Assembly (NCBI RefSeq): GCF_902497855.1
Contig: NZ_CABVHU010000029.1
Span: 1 to 60,079 of the forward strand
DNA: 60,079 nt
Source: Pseudomonas fluorescens
GTDB taxonomy: Bacteria > Pseudomonadota > Gammaproteobacteria > Pseudomonadales > Pseudomonadaceae
Reading direction: 5' to 3'
Translations under genes and position numbers: made by a program
The notes under the pieces: model-generated
What the model was told of the DNA's origin: nothing
The model's input: the letters and a program-made list of their open reading frames with translations, nothing else
Databases searched by the model: none
Shown: in pieces, positions 8,968-17,232 of the stretch
Layout: each line of letters begins with the position of its first letter
Numbering within the stretch: position 1 is the first letter of the stretch

Positions 8968-8993
8968 CGGTCCCTTTTTTATCGGGGACCGCA
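8968..8993 (+). terminator. Stem-loop after DUF6124, copy b
   Basis: GCGGTCCC (8968-8975) and GGGACCGC (8986-8993) form the same hairpin as at 4972-4997, with an identical T-rich loop. It may still stop read-through from the block on its left. Confidence 0.5.
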
Positions 8994-9019
8994 TTTCAGC
9001 GGAGGCTCATTCCACCAAC

Positions 9020-9351
9020 CACCACCTGAACCGCTCGCCCTTCCAGACCCGGCGCAGGGCCAGTTCGGAGTATTTCTCCAGCAGGTCGGTGCGGCCTTGA
9101 CCAGGATCCGATACAGGTAGTGCACGTCGGAGGCGGCCAGGTTCAGGCCTTTGGCGCCGGTCGGTGGCACGATGTGCGCGGCGTCGCCGACCAGGAACAG
9201 TTTGCCTTACTGCATAGGCTCGACCACGGAGCTGCGCAGCGGCGCGATGCTCTTTTCCAGCGAGGGACCGGTCACCAGTCTGTTGGCCACGTCTTGCGGC
9301 AGGCGGGCCTTGAGTTCATTCCAGAAACGCTCATCGGACCACTGTTCGACT
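9020..9351 (-). pseudogene. pobA internal/3' fragment, copy b
   Basis: The minus strand matches intact pobA from the WFMTNLL region back to the EQWSDERFW region, with a short internal deletion near 9099 that removes part of KVYQEGRTD. A CAG-to-TAG type change is seen at the MQYGKL motif. The pobA stop and last 50 codons are missing: the downstream DUF6124 flank is joined directly to pobA at a shared AACCA. The other end is cut at TTCGACT, where a permease remnant begins. Confidence 0.9.
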
Positions 9352-9354
9352 TAA

Positions 9355-9669
9355 GAACCACTTAGAGATGTAACGCATCTGTTTGATGGTGCGAACGTAC
9401 TCGCCCCACTTGCCCAGCACCCCGTTCCAAACGAACAGGAAGAACAACACGGCAACGGCGTTGAAGGTGGTCAACACGGCTGCCGCCAACATGAACTCGG
9501 CATTGGTGTCGTACTTCAGGTCCGCATAAGGCGCTTCGAACCAAACTGCGGAGCCTGGAACGTACCAGGCCCCCCAGAGCACGGCGCACCACAATGCCCA
9601 CGTAAAACCCCAGCGGATGCTGCTGGTGGTGAAGCGCGACCGTGCCTGGCTCAGGCTTGGCTGATTTAT
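9355..9669 (-). pseudogene. Inner-membrane transporter, N-terminal remnant
   Basis: About 100 residues can be read after the tmm stop, with two membrane helices (WGFTWALWCAVLWGAWYV and FMLAAAVLTTFNAVAVLFFL). The frame then stops at the junction with the pobA fragment. No ATG, GTG or TTG start is found near the expected position, so the start may also be lost, or a rare ATA/ATT start is used. Position directly after trimethylamine monooxygenase suggests it was an uptake or efflux permease of the same pathway. I do not recognise the exact family. Confidence 0.55.
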
Positions 9670-11036
9670 GTAGATGCCGTTGCTGGCTTCAATTGCTTGT
9701 CGTGCAGGAAGGCTTCCAGTGAATCGTCCATCGCATCCATCCACGGCGTGTGATGCACGGGCGCCAGGGTGCCGGTCAGCGTGGAGCGGTAGCTTTTGTT
9801 GCGATAGCCGAGGATATCGGCTGCTTTGTGATGCTCCCACTCCTTGAAGATATCAGCCACGGCGAGCACATCGAAAGGCGGGTAATCGGTTGGCTCAAGC
9901 AGGTCGAGTATGTAGGCGGCTTGATAGTCGATGGCTTCAAAGGGATCGGCCACTAGCTCTTCGCGGGCCACCCATTCACGGCTGTCACTGGCCATGGCTT
10001 GTTCTGCTGGCAGCTTGATACGGCCAAGCATAATGTCCCGGGCATACCAGGCCTGGGCATCGAACATGTTGAAGGTGTAGTACTGATCCTGCATGCCGAG
10101 GAACATCAGCTTCGGATTGGCCAAAGACACGATGCCTTTATACAAGCCTTCCGGGTACAGCCGGTTGCGCGTGTCCAGCGTCAGCTCGTTGGGCAGGAAC
10201 GGGAAGTGATGCCGATACCCTGTGCACAGGATGATCGCGTCGACCTCTTTGCTGGTGCCATCCTTGAAATGTGCGGTCTTGCCGACCACATGGGTGAGCA
10301 ACGGTACTTCGGCAAAGGATTCCGGCCAATCAAAGCCCATAGGCTTGGTGCGATAGCTGAAAGTAACCGATTTGGCACCGTACTTGTGGCACTGCGTGCC
10401 GATGTCTTCTGCCGAGTAACTGCTGCCAACCAGCAGCAGATTTTTGCCTTGAAACTCGCACGCATCGCGGAAATCATGGGCGTGCAATACGCGACCGGGA
10501 AACTGCTCCAAGCCTTTGAAGTAAGGAGCGTTGGGGGTCGAAAAGTGCCCGGTGGCGACGATTACGTGATCGAACTCTTCGGTGATCAGTTGGTCTTGCT
10601 TGAGGTCGCGCACGGTGATCGCGAACTTGCCGGTGCTCTCGTCATAGGCAACCCAATGCACCGCTGTATTGAAGCGGATGTACTGGCGCACATTGCTTTT
10701 GGCGACGCGGCCGATGATGTAGTCACGCAACACGGCGCGTGGCGGGTAGGAGGGAATCGGCCGGCCGAAGTGTTCTTCGAAGCTGTAATTGGCGAACTCC
10801 AGGCATTCCTTGGGGCCGTTTGACCAGAGATACCGGTACATGCTGCCATGGACGGGCTCGCCATGCAGATCCAATCCGGTGCGCCAGGTGTAATTCCACA
10901 TGCCGCCCCAGTCACTCTGCTTTTCGTAGCAAACGATCTCGGGGGATTCAGCGTCGTCGCAACGGGCGGCTTCAAATGCACGTAACTGTGCCAAGCCGCT
11001 AGGGCCGGCGCCAAGAATGGCAACTCTAAAAGTCAT
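9666..11036 (-). CDS. tmm: Trimethylamine monooxygenase (flavin-containing)
   Basis: This 456-residue FAD/NADPH monooxygenase would convert trimethylamine to its N-oxide in the cytoplasm. It has the FAD-binding GAGPSGLA near the N-terminus, the FMO identifying motif ATGHFSTPN, the NADPH-site VGSSYSAEDI and the family-typical YRYLWSNGPKECLEF and GMQDQYYTFNMFDAQAW segments, and ends with HHTPWMDAMDDSLEAFL as in characterised Tmm enzymes. Start 11036 has AGGAG about 7 bp upstream, better than the ATG 27 bp further out. Its downstream partner is a truncated permease, so the original operon is broken. Oxidation of other small amines or sulfides is possible. Confidence 0.85.
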   Translation of the reverse strand: MTFRVAILGAGPSGLAQLRAFEAARCDDAESPEIVCYEKQSDWGGMWNYTWRTGLDLHGEPVHGSMYRYLWSNGPKECLEFANYSFEEHFGRPIPSYPPRAVLRDYIIGRVAKSNVRQYIRFNTAVHWVAYDESTGKFAITVRDLKQDQLITEEFDHVIVATGHFSTPNAPYFKGLEQFPGRVLHAHDFRDACEFQGKNLLLVGSSYSAEDIGTQCHKYGAKSVTFSYRTKPMGFDWPESFAEVPLLTHVVGKTAHFKDGTSKEVDAIILCTGYRHHFPFLPNELTLDTRNRLYPEGLYKGIVSLANPKLMFLGMQDQYYTFNMFDAQAWYARDIMLGRIKLPAEQAMASDSREWVAREELVADPFEAIDYQAAYILDLLEPTDYPPFDVLAVADIFKEWEHHKAADILGYRNKSYRSTLTGTLAPVHHTPWMDAMDDSLEAFLHDKQLKPATAST

Positions 11037-11383
11037 AAAGACTCCTTTTTTCAGGCGGTTCATCGCACGCGGGATCTTGTTGGCCCTGGCGACGACTGAG
11101 CGCGGAAAAGAGAGACGCTCGTACCGGTAACGGTCGGGCCATCAAGCTCTGGGTGATGCGCACTAAAATCGGCTTAACCGATGGCGCAATGTGATGAAGG
11201 CTGCATCTGTCGGTGAAACAGAAGGCCGGGGGTGGGCAGGCCACCAATGAAGCGAGGGTTCTCGAGAAAACGCTGGAAGGCAGCGTTCGATCCGGTCAAA
11301 CAGGAGAAGAAATGCTTGAAACCGGTCAGAACCTTAACACACCTGACGTAGGGAGAAGCCTTTTTCCGGCAAATAACGATGCA
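11037..11383. other. Gap upstream of tmm without a recognised gene
   Basis: This 347-bp stretch holds the tmm ribosome binding site at its left edge and presumably its promoter. A plus-strand frame runs through it into the DUF6124 fragment, but the first part shows no family resemblance and is probably fortuitous. I see no repeat or RNA gene. Confidence 0.4.
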
Positions 11384-11512
11384 ATGGTTCATCACCTGGT
11401 GGATCATCTGGACGGCTGGTCGCGCAATGCTCTGCTGGGCATTTCCAACAGCATCATGCTCGCGCAAATCACGGCGAACCGGATGCTGGATCAGATCGAT
11501 CCGTCCGCTTGA
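11384..11512 (+). pseudogene. DUF6124 3' fragment, copy c
   Basis: The last 42 codons of DUF6124 are kept (MVHHLVDHLDGWSRNALLG to DQIDPSA), matching 4813-4941. The N-terminal two thirds are replaced by unrelated sequence in frame, so a chimeric 99-residue frame exists but is unlikely to be a functional protein. Confidence 0.85.
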
Positions 11513-11543
11513 GGCGAACGTTCGCAATGCGGGCTATGCAGCA

Positions 11544-11569
11544 GCGGTCCCTTTTTTATTGGGGACCGC
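11544..11569 (+). terminator. Stem-loop after DUF6124, copy c
   Basis: GCGGTCCC (11544-11551) pairs with GGGACCGC (11562-11569), the third copy of this hairpin. It separates tmm-side DNA from the LysR block. Confidence 0.5.
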
Positions 11570-11582
11570 ATTTCAGCGAAGT

Positions 11583-11609
11583 AAAACAAATAGATCCGTC
11601 CCCTTAATT
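11583..11609. repeat. 27-bp short repeat, left copy
   Basis: AAAACAAATAGATCCGTCCC followed by CTTAATT recurs exactly at 15467-15493. The two copies flank the LysR-SnoaL-SDR-phosphatase block in direct orientation. From 11610 to 11806 no further feature is seen. Confidence 0.85.
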
Positions 11610-11806
11610 CTTTAATTCTCACGGACAGCATTTCGCACCTTGCGTTAAGTAGAACGTTGCATATGGCCTGCCACTGGACTGCCGGGCAGGCCGTACACCA
11701 ATACCCGTCTAGCTGCTGCTGATGCTGACCGGCAGCTTTGGGTCGATCTCTGCCAATCATGGTTTCATTGGTAACTTCGTTAGCTGATGTCTTGACTGAA
11801 CCCATC

Positions 11807-12742
11807 TCAATTATTTTGGCTAGCGCCCCCATGCATCCATTTCGGGTCGCCCCCCAAGAGGTAACCTTCCGCATTTGCTAAGGAAAGGGCTTCGAGCAGC
11901 ACCTGCTCCAGGATGGCAAAAAAACATTTGATGTGAGCCTGTTTCAATGCCTGAGGCCGGGTCACCAGATAGACTTCCATATCTGGAAGTTGGAGATCCG
12001 GGAACAACTCGATCAAGTCCTTTGCCAGAATACGGGGCAGTACTGCCACACCCATTCCTCGCCTCACCGATTCGAGCTGAACCGCGAACGAGTTCACACT
12101 GATCTGCGCGCGGTCCAGGCCACCGGTTTTTGCCGCACGCATTTGCGGCAACATATCCAGTGGGGGAAGCAAGGCAACATTGACCGCAGTGGCCGGGGTC
12201 ACCCCTGGAAACCGCTTCAGATAACCTGCATCAGCGAAGACACCGTAGGCGAGCCGGCCTATTGGTCGATAAATCAGCGACGGCTCACCCAGATGAGCTG
12301 TACGTACAGCAATGTCTGCCACGCCGCGGACGATCTTGTGAAAGTCGGCTGTTACCATCAGCTCCACCGAGCAACGCGGATGCAGAGAAGTGAAGCGACT
12401 CGCGGCCTCCAGCACACAAGACGAGAACCCCTCTCCTGCACTGACCAAGACACTGCCAAATAGCCCTGTGTGTAGCTCGGATATGCCAGCAGCGGTTTGA
12501 CGCCTCAAGCCAGCTTCCGCAGCCAGGGCAACTTCCACGAGGGATTGGCCCCGCGAGGTCAACCAGCATCCCTCAACGCCCCGCTCGACGAGTGGCTCGC
12601 CCAGTGCGACCTCAAGTTGGGTCAGGCGGCGGGACACGGTAGACGCCGCGATACCCAGCAACTGGCCAGCTTGAAGGAAGCTGCCACGCCGCGAGACTGC
12701 CAACAGCAGACGAAGATCGTCCCAATTTGCTTGCAACGCCAT
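11807..12742 (-). CDS. LysR family transcriptional regulator
   Basis: This 311-residue regulator has an N-terminal winged helix-turn-helix (DLRLLLAVSRRGSFLQAGQLLG..STVSRRLTQLE, about residues 8-50) and a LysR substrate-binding domain. The start at 12742 (MALQANWDD) has GGGAGG upstream and fits the family better than an extension of 25 codons. It is divergent from the SnoaL/SDR genes with a 116-bp gap that contains a CTGCATA/TATGCAG inverted repeat, so it likely controls that operon. The ligand is unknown; the linked genes suggest a small ketone or aldehyde-type metabolite. Confidence 0.85.
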   Translation of the reverse strand: MALQANWDDLRLLLAVSRRGSFLQAGQLLGIAASTVSRRLTQLEVALGEPLVERGVEGCWLTSRGQSLVEVALAAEAGLRRQTAAGISELHTGLFGSVLVSAGEGFSSCVLEAASRFTSLHPRCSVELMVTADFHKIVRGVADIAVRTAHLGEPSLIYRPIGRLAYGVFADAGYLKRFPGVTPATAVNVALLPPLDMLPQMRAAKTGGLDRAQISVNSFAVQLESVRRGMGVAVLPRILAKDLIELFPDLQLPDMEVYLVTRPQALKQAHIKCFFAILEQVLLEALSLANAEGYLLGGDPKWMHGGASQNN

Positions 12743-12761
12743 GCGTCCTGTCCTCCCTGGT

Positions 12762-12788
12762 CTGCATATGTGCAAATCCATTATGCAG
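12762..12788. promoter_or_regulatory. Inverted repeat in the LysR/SnoaL divergent gap
   Basis: CTGCATA (12762-12768) and TATGCAG (12782-12788) form a 7-bp inverted repeat with a 13-bp spacer; TGCATATGTGCA overlaps the left arm. The position between divergent promoters and the T-N11-A content suit a LysR operator. This is inference. Confidence 0.45.
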
Positions 12789-12858
12789 TAGTCGCTGTTT
12801 TTCGGGAGAGGCCTCAAAGGTATATCTACAGGCCCTCGAAACGAATGGAATGGATTGT

Positions 12859-13278
12859 ATGACTACTGGCCCCAACGACTATGCGGAACGCGCCTCAAGA
12901 GCCTTCAATCGCCGTGATGTGGAGGCGATGCTTGCGTTGGTTTGCGAAGACTTCATCTACCTCGATGGTATGGGGATTCAAACCGGTCGCGAATCCATGC
13001 GCAAACGAGAGACTGCGCTGTTCGAAGCGTTCCCTGATGCCCAAGTGAGCTTCACCACATTCATGGTCGCTGACGATCGTTTGGCGCTGACTGCCATACT
13101 GACCGGAACCTTCGCCGCACCCTTGGTGCTGCCAGGCAGGGTGATTCCACCCCATGGACGCCATATTACCGTGCACTACGCCGCACACTTCACCTTCAGA
13201 AACGGACTGGCCATCCGTGAAGAGGCCTTCTTCGACAGTGCGGTGTTGATGCCGTCAGCCGAACAGGGTGAGGGTTGA
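12859..13278 (+). CDS. SnoaL-like (NTF2-fold) polyketide cyclase/isomerase family protein
   Basis: This 139-residue protein has the NTF2-like pattern: N-terminal helix with AERASRAFNRRDVEAMLALVCEDF, central GRESMRKRETALFEAFPDAQ, and a C-terminal sheet ending FRNGLAIREEAFFD. Members include steroid isomerase-like and cyclase-like enzymes as well as binding proteins, so the reaction cannot be named. The ATG at 12859 is used, though ATG 12850 in the same frame is possible; neither has a strong ribosome binding site. It lies 3 bp before the SDR gene and probably shares its transcript and its LysR regulator. Confidence 0.7.
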   Translation: MTTGPNDYAERASRAFNRRDVEAMLALVCEDFIYLDGMGIQTGRESMRKRETALFEAFPDAQVSFTTFMVADDRLALTAILTGTFAAPLVLPGRVIPPHGRHITVHYAAHFTFRNGLAIREEAFFDSAVLMPSAEQGEG

Positions 13279-13281
13279 GCC

Positions 13282-14292
13282 ATGCGCAGCGCATTTGTTA
13301 CTGGAGCAACCGGCTTGCTGGGCAACAATCTAGTGCGTGAATTGGTCGCTCGTGGCTATACGGTCAAAGGCCTGGTCCGCTCAAGAGCCAAAGGTGAACA
13401 GCAGTTCAACAATCTGCCGGGAGTGGAGCTGGTCGTTGGGGACATGGCCGATGTCGACGCATTCGCAGCATCGCTGCAAGGTTGCGATACGGTGTTTCAC
13501 ACCGCGGCGTTCTTTCGCGACAACTACAAGGGCGGCAGCCACTGGAAGGAACTCGAAAAGATCAATGTCGACGGTACGCGGGACCTGATTCACCAGGCCT
13601 ACCGCGCCGGTATACGACGGTTCATCCATACGTCTTCCATTGCCGTGCTAGACGGCGCACCTGGAATGTCCATTGATGAGACATGTCTGCGGGCCGACGC
13701 CGATGCCGATGACTACTACCGAAGCAAGATCCTCGCCGACCGTGTCGTCTTGTCGTTCCTGAAGCTCCATCCCGAGATGCATGCCTGCATGGTCCTGCCT
13801 GGCTGGATGTGGGGCCCTGCCGACATTGGCCCGACCTCCTCGGGACAGTTGGTTAACGATGTCGTGCAGGGTAAATTACCCGGCCTGATCCCCGGTAGCT
13901 TCTCCGTTGTTGATGCCCGCGATGTGGCATTAGCGCAGATTGCCGCGGCCAAACATGGGCGGCGAGGTGAGCGCTATCTCGCGGCGGGCCGGCATATGAC
14001 AATGCGTGAGCTGGTGCCTATTCTTGGACGCATAGCGGGCGTCAAGACACCCGTTCGACAACTACCGCTCCCCTTTCTATTCACCTTGGCGGCTGTGCAG
14101 GAGATTTATGCGCGTCTTACCAGCAAGCCCATTCTGCTGAGCATGGCCACGTTGCGCCTGTTGGTACGAGAGAAGGATCGCACCTGTTTCAACCACAGCA
14201 AGAGTGAACAAGAACTTGGCCTAAGTTTCCGAGCAATAGAGCTGACAATCACCGACACGGTGGCGTGGTACCGCGATCACGCTTGGTTTTAG
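13282..14292 (+). CDS. Extended SDR: NAD(P)-dependent epimerase / dihydroflavonol-reductase-like
   Basis: This 336-residue protein has the extended-SDR cofactor motif TGATGLLG at residues 8-15, the VVGDMAD acidic patch, the HTAAFF strand, a TSS strand (FIHTSSIAVL) and the catalytic YYRSK (Y-x3-K). These mark it as an NAD(P)H-dependent reductase or epimerase of the dihydroflavonol reductase / 3-beta-hydroxysteroid dehydrogenase-like group. The substrate is unknown. It follows the SnoaL-like gene by 3 bp, and a SnoaL/SDR pair may carry out successive steps on one carbonyl compound. The ATG has only a weak AGGGTTGAG upstream. Confidence 0.8.
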   Translation: MRSAFVTGATGLLGNNLVRELVARGYTVKGLVRSRAKGEQQFNNLPGVELVVGDMADVDAFAASLQGCDTVFHTAAFFRDNYKGGSHWKELEKINVDGTRDLIHQAYRAGIRRFIHTSSIAVLDGAPGMSIDETCLRADADADDYYRSKILADRVVLSFLKLHPEMHACMVLPGWMWGPADIGPTSSGQLVNDVVQGKLPGLIPGSFSVVDARDVALAQIAAAKHGRRGERYLAAGRHMTMRELVPILGRIAGVKTPVRQLPLPFLFTLAAVQEIYARLTSKPILLSMATLRLLVREKDRTCFNHSKSEQELGLSFRAIELTITDTVAWYRDHAWF

Positions 14293-14366
14293 ACACAAAC
14301 CTTAAGTTCTCGGAACCGCACTTCTTCCACATTGACCGCACACCAGAACAAGGACGTAAACATACT

Positions 14367-14930
14367 GTGAGTAGGGAAATAATCTTGATGCGTCACGGCC
14401 AGCCAAAGCTGGTCGCAACCGACAAAATGTCAGTGCTGGAAATGAAAGACTGGATCGAGCAATACAACCAGTCCGAAATAACCAACCAACCCGTGCCGGA
14501 TGCCAGCATGCAGCTCGCCGCAACCGCCACGGTGATTGTCTCAAGTAGCGCGCCTCGTGCGCTAACCTCCGTCCAGGCTCTTGGCCTGAAGCCCGCCCTC
14601 GTCGACGCGCTTTTCTGTGAAGCGCAACTGCCTTATGGTCACTGGAAACTGCCCCGGCTATCGCCGTTTACCTGGGCATTTATACTTCGAGTCTTATGGT
14701 TGTGCGGCTACTCACGCAGAGTCGAATCCGCCGGCACTGCGAGGATACGCGCCAGCACGGCAGCTCGACGACTTCAGTCCCTTGCCAGCGAAGGACCGGT
14801 TCTGCTGCTCGGACATGGCTTTATGAATCGAATGATCGCCAAACAACTGGTGGCAGATGGATGGATTCGCCAAAAACGTAACGGCAGCCGGTATTGGAGT
14901 GCAACGGTGTATCAATATGGCGGTGTTTAA
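14367..14930 (+). CDS. Histidine phosphatase superfamily protein
   Basis: The 187-residue protein begins MSREIILMRHGQPKL. The RHG at residues 9-11 carries the phospho-accepting histidine, and LLLGHGFMNRMIA supplies the second catalytic histidine near residue 150. The GTG at 14367 is chosen because AAGGACG precedes it and the RHG motif should lie close to the N-terminus. It follows the SDR gene by 74 bp and may belong to the same operon. Substrates in this superfamily range from sugar phosphates to phosphoproteins, so nothing specific can be said. It ends just before a repeat-rich tract. Confidence 0.75.
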   Translation: MSREIILMRHGQPKLVATDKMSVLEMKDWIEQYNQSEITNQPVPDASMQLAATATVIVSSSAPRALTSVQALGLKPALVDALFCEAQLPYGHWKLPRLSPFTWAFILRVLWLCGYSRRVESAGTARIRASTAARRLQSLASEGPVLLLGHGFMNRMIAKQLVADGWIRQKRNGSRYWSATVYQYGGV

Positions 14931-15052
14931 AAGATGCCATCTGGCGCGGGGATTAAACGAAGAAAGAACGGGAGCGGGCGCGCAAGGATCAGGGATAGGC
15001 TCTGCTGTTCTCACACAGATTTTCAAAGAGGCGGATGCGGCTGCGTTCCCTT
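14931..15052. other. Non-coding tract before repeat R1 copy b
   Basis: These 122 bp contain GGAGCGGGCGCGCAAGGATC and AGGCTCTGCTGTTCTCACAC. They translate only into artefact-like peptides. I see no gene. Confidence 0.35.
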
Positions 15053-15463
15053 CGGCCGATCCGGTGGCACGCCGGATACGCATCACATGGTGCTGGCCGA
15101 GTACAGAAATCAGCCGTGCAGCAATGTAGATCAAGCAAATTAAACATCCGCAAAAGGCGCACGTTTAAACGCCCTACGGCTTACGTCCTGAAAGCTACAA
15201 GACCTTGCGCCGTTGCCTACGGGTACGCCAGAATCCGCCGGCTTGTGCGCCCCTGCCCCGCTCGGTAATTTGATTCCCGTCACCGCCCATCAGTGATCGG
15301 GTTTAGCAGCCCGTCGTGACGAAGCGCATTTGTATCCAGACAGTCAGGTCATTACATGCCTGCACTTTATGGTAACTGTGCGCAGGGCGCCCCCGGGCGC
15401 GCCGGAATCGTCTCCGCCGGTCTGCTAACCTGCACACAGCTGCCACCATTCGTTTAGCAGCGA
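15053..15463 (+). repeat. Repeat R1, copy b (leader without its gene)
   Basis: This is the second copy of the 4129-4542 repeat, from CGGCCGATCCGG to TTTAGCAGCGA. Where copy a continues into GATAGGTGACGG and the DUF6124 gene, copy b runs straight into the 27-bp short repeat, so the gene has been lost or replaced. Confidence 0.9.
15290..15463 (+). ncRNA. Structured leader RNA candidate, decayed copy b
   Basis: The arms GGTAACTGTGCGCAGG (15371-15386) and CCTGCACACAGCTGCC (15429-15444) correspond to the perfect stem in copy a but now carry an A-C and a C-A mismatch. The inner GCGCC/GGCGC hairpin is kept. Loss of pairing together with loss of the downstream gene suggests this copy is no longer under selection. 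Confidence 0.4.
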
Positions 15464-15466
15464 CTT

Positions 15467-15493
15467 AAAACAAATAGATCCGTCCCCTTAATT
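15467..15493. repeat. 27-bp short repeat, right copy
   Basis: This sequence is identical to 11583-11609 and in the same orientation. It ends 4 bp before the stop codon of the next gene on the minus strand. Confidence 0.85.
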
Positions 15494-15497
15494 ATCC

Positions 15498-15788
15498 TCA
15501 ATTAATCTGCACAACAACCGGACCTTCCGTAACGATCGGCGGCTCCGCGCGGATATCTGATGCATTTTTCTGAATCCACTCACGTGCGACTTTCAAGCTC
15601 GCATCGCTGCCGGCCTTGTCCGTGCAAACAGTCACCGCCGTACCACCATCACCGGTATTCAGCAGTGTGTAGCTGACGAGGCCGGGCACGGTCCGCAGGG
15701 CAGCTTCGACGTCGGTTTTGCGCTCTTCCAAACGCTCGAAAAGCCGCCTTGCTCCAGTACCCAAGTAGGTTCTTATCACCGCATACAT
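15498..15788 (-). CDS. Small dimeric alpha/beta-barrel-like protein (ABM-like), unknown function
   Basis: This 96-residue protein starts MYAVIRTYLGTGARRLFERL and has the pattern of a ferredoxin-like dimeric barrel: strand, helix with LEERKTDVEAALRTVPG, strand LVSYTLLNTGDGGTAVTVC, helix DASLKVAREWIQKNA. The start at 15788 has AAGGAGAC just upstream; a 22-residue extension is unlikely. It lies alone, facing away from the TauD cluster, and may be a stress-type or monooxygenase-like protein. No catalytic residues can be named. The 372 bp to its right hold the operator at 16004-16030 and no gene. Confidence 0.65.
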   Translation of the reverse strand: MYAVIRTYLGTGARRLFERLEERKTDVEAALRTVPGLVSYTLLNTGDGGTAVTVCTDKAGSDASLKVAREWIQKNASDIRAEPPIVTEGPVVVQIN

Positions 15789-16003
15789 AGCCGTCTCCTT
15801 TGAGAGCAGCGTCTCGATGCCTATCCAGAATCGCTTATGGCCGCTCTCACCCAAGTTTCAATTCACCCCGATTTATTAAGCTTAGCCTCACGCCGGAGAC
15901 GAGCGAAATGCCACGACCACCGGCCGCCGTTGGCCGTTTTCTGCCGCCGAAGAAAATCCAGTGCGCGTGATCATCGTCCAGCTTAATCCTGGCCCCGGCT
16001 CAC

Positions 16004-16030
16004 CGTCCCAATATGCTAAGAAACTGTCCC
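16004..16030 (+). promoter_or_regulatory. AraC-type operator O1 (TGTCCC direct repeat, 21-bp spacing)
   Basis: CGTCCCAATATGC (from 16004) and TGTCCC (from 16025) are direct half-sites exactly 21 bp, two helical turns, apart. The surrounding 70 bp closely resemble 20880-20950. It lies about 130 bp upstream of the TauD-type gene, in the right orientation for an AraC activator. Confidence 0.65.
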
Positions 16031-16160
16031 GCGGCGCCCATAGCCCCGTGCCTGAGCTATCTACTATAGGACCCGTCCCCCTGCCCATTAAGTGGGGCCA
16101 GTTACCTATACCGGGTGCACATCTTGCGCACCGCCGTACAAGCACGGATTGGAGACAACA

Positions 16161-17123
16161 ATGACAACAATCGCCGACATCCAGAACACCCCTGCATCAG
16201 CCTCTCCCTCGGCTCCGAACATCATCCGGTCGTCGGTGCGACAGCATTCGATCAAGGTGGAGCTTTGCACGCCCGCCATCGGCGCAGAGCTCAGCAATGT
16301 CAGCCTTGTCGACGCTGCCCAGGACCCCGAACTGATCGCGGAAATCAGGGCCCTGTGGCTCAAGCACAAAGTGTTGTTCTTTCGCGACCAGAACATCACG
16401 CCAATGGAGCAACAGCATTTCGCCGCGCAATTCAGCGAACTGGAAGCCCATCCCCTGGCGCCGAGCCATCCGGAGGCGGACAAGCTGCTGATGCTGTACC
16501 GCAATCTCGATCCCAGCAAACCCAAGAGTTATGTCGAAAAGGCCAGCCGCGAAAATCTCTGGCATGCCGATGTCACCTACAAGAAGGCGCCGCCGCGCGG
16601 CGCGGTATTGCGCTGCGAAATGGGTCCGGAGACCGGCGGCGACACTCTGTTTTCGAACATGGTGATGGCCTACGACAATCTGCCCGACGCCATCAAGCAG
16701 CGGATCGAGGGCTTGTATGCCAGGCACGGCGCCGAGCAGACCTTCGGTGCCCAGTTGCCCCGCGAAGAACGTCACGCAATGGCACTGAAGACCCCCGGCG
16801 CTGAACACCCAGTGGTGCTTATCCATCCTGAGACGGGTGAAAAGGTGTTGTTCGTCAACTCGGCGTTCACTACCCACTTCTCGAATTTCTTCAACTTCGA
16901 GGACGTCCGTTACGGCCAGGACTTCATGCCCGAGGCTCATCATTTGATGAACTACCTGATCTCCCAGGCCGCCATTCCGGAATATCAGGTACGCCTGAAG
17001 TGGCGCACCAACACCGTTGCCATGTGGGACAACCTGCAGGTCCAGCACTACGCGGTGGCTGACTACGGCAATGCGCCAAGGAAGATGCTGCGCGCCACCC
17101 TCGCGGGAACCCCGCTGACCTGA
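16161..17123 (+). CDS. TauD/TfdA-type Fe(II)/2-oxoglutarate dioxygenase
   Basis: This 320-residue enzyme has the facial triad of the family: His135 and Asp137 in NLWHADVTY and the distal His296 in LQVQHYAVADY, followed by the 2-oxoglutarate-binding arginine in RKMLRATLAGT. It should hydroxylate an unidentified substrate, often leading to C-O or C-S cleavage in relatives such as TfdA and TauD. The ATG at 16161 has GGAGA 8 bp upstream. It opens the cluster TauD, cupin, acyl-CoA synthetase and carries operator O1 upstream, so an AraC regulator encoded at 21-23 kb probably controls it. The substrate cannot be inferred from sequence. Confidence 0.85.
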   Translation: MTTIADIQNTPASASPSAPNIIRSSVRQHSIKVELCTPAIGAELSNVSLVDAAQDPELIAEIRALWLKHKVLFFRDQNITPMEQQHFAAQFSELEAHPLAPSHPEADKLLMLYRNLDPSKPKSYVEKASRENLWHADVTYKKAPPRGAVLRCEMGPETGGDTLFSNMVMAYDNLPDAIKQRIEGLYARHGAEQTFGAQLPREERHAMALKTPGAEHPVVLIHPETGEKVLFVNSAFTTHFSNFFNFEDVRYGQDFMPEAHHLMNYLISQAAIPEYQVRLKWRTNTVAMWDNLQVQHYAVADYGNAPRKMLRATLAGTPLT

Positions 17124-17232
17124 CCCTGACGGCCTGCACCCGACAAGCCAGGGCACCCGATCATCAGCGATGGTCGGGCGATGCTGGCCGCCGAAACTTT
17201 CTCGATCAGAACAACAATCAATGGAGATACCT

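Noticed and set aside
9999..10823. Plus-strand frame of 274 codons opposite tmm
   Set aside because: The minus strand has the FAD and FMO motifs; the plus frame has none.
15888..16145. Short minus-strand frame in the gap before the TauD gene
   Set aside because: It covers the operator region, has no recognisable start signal and no family resemblance.
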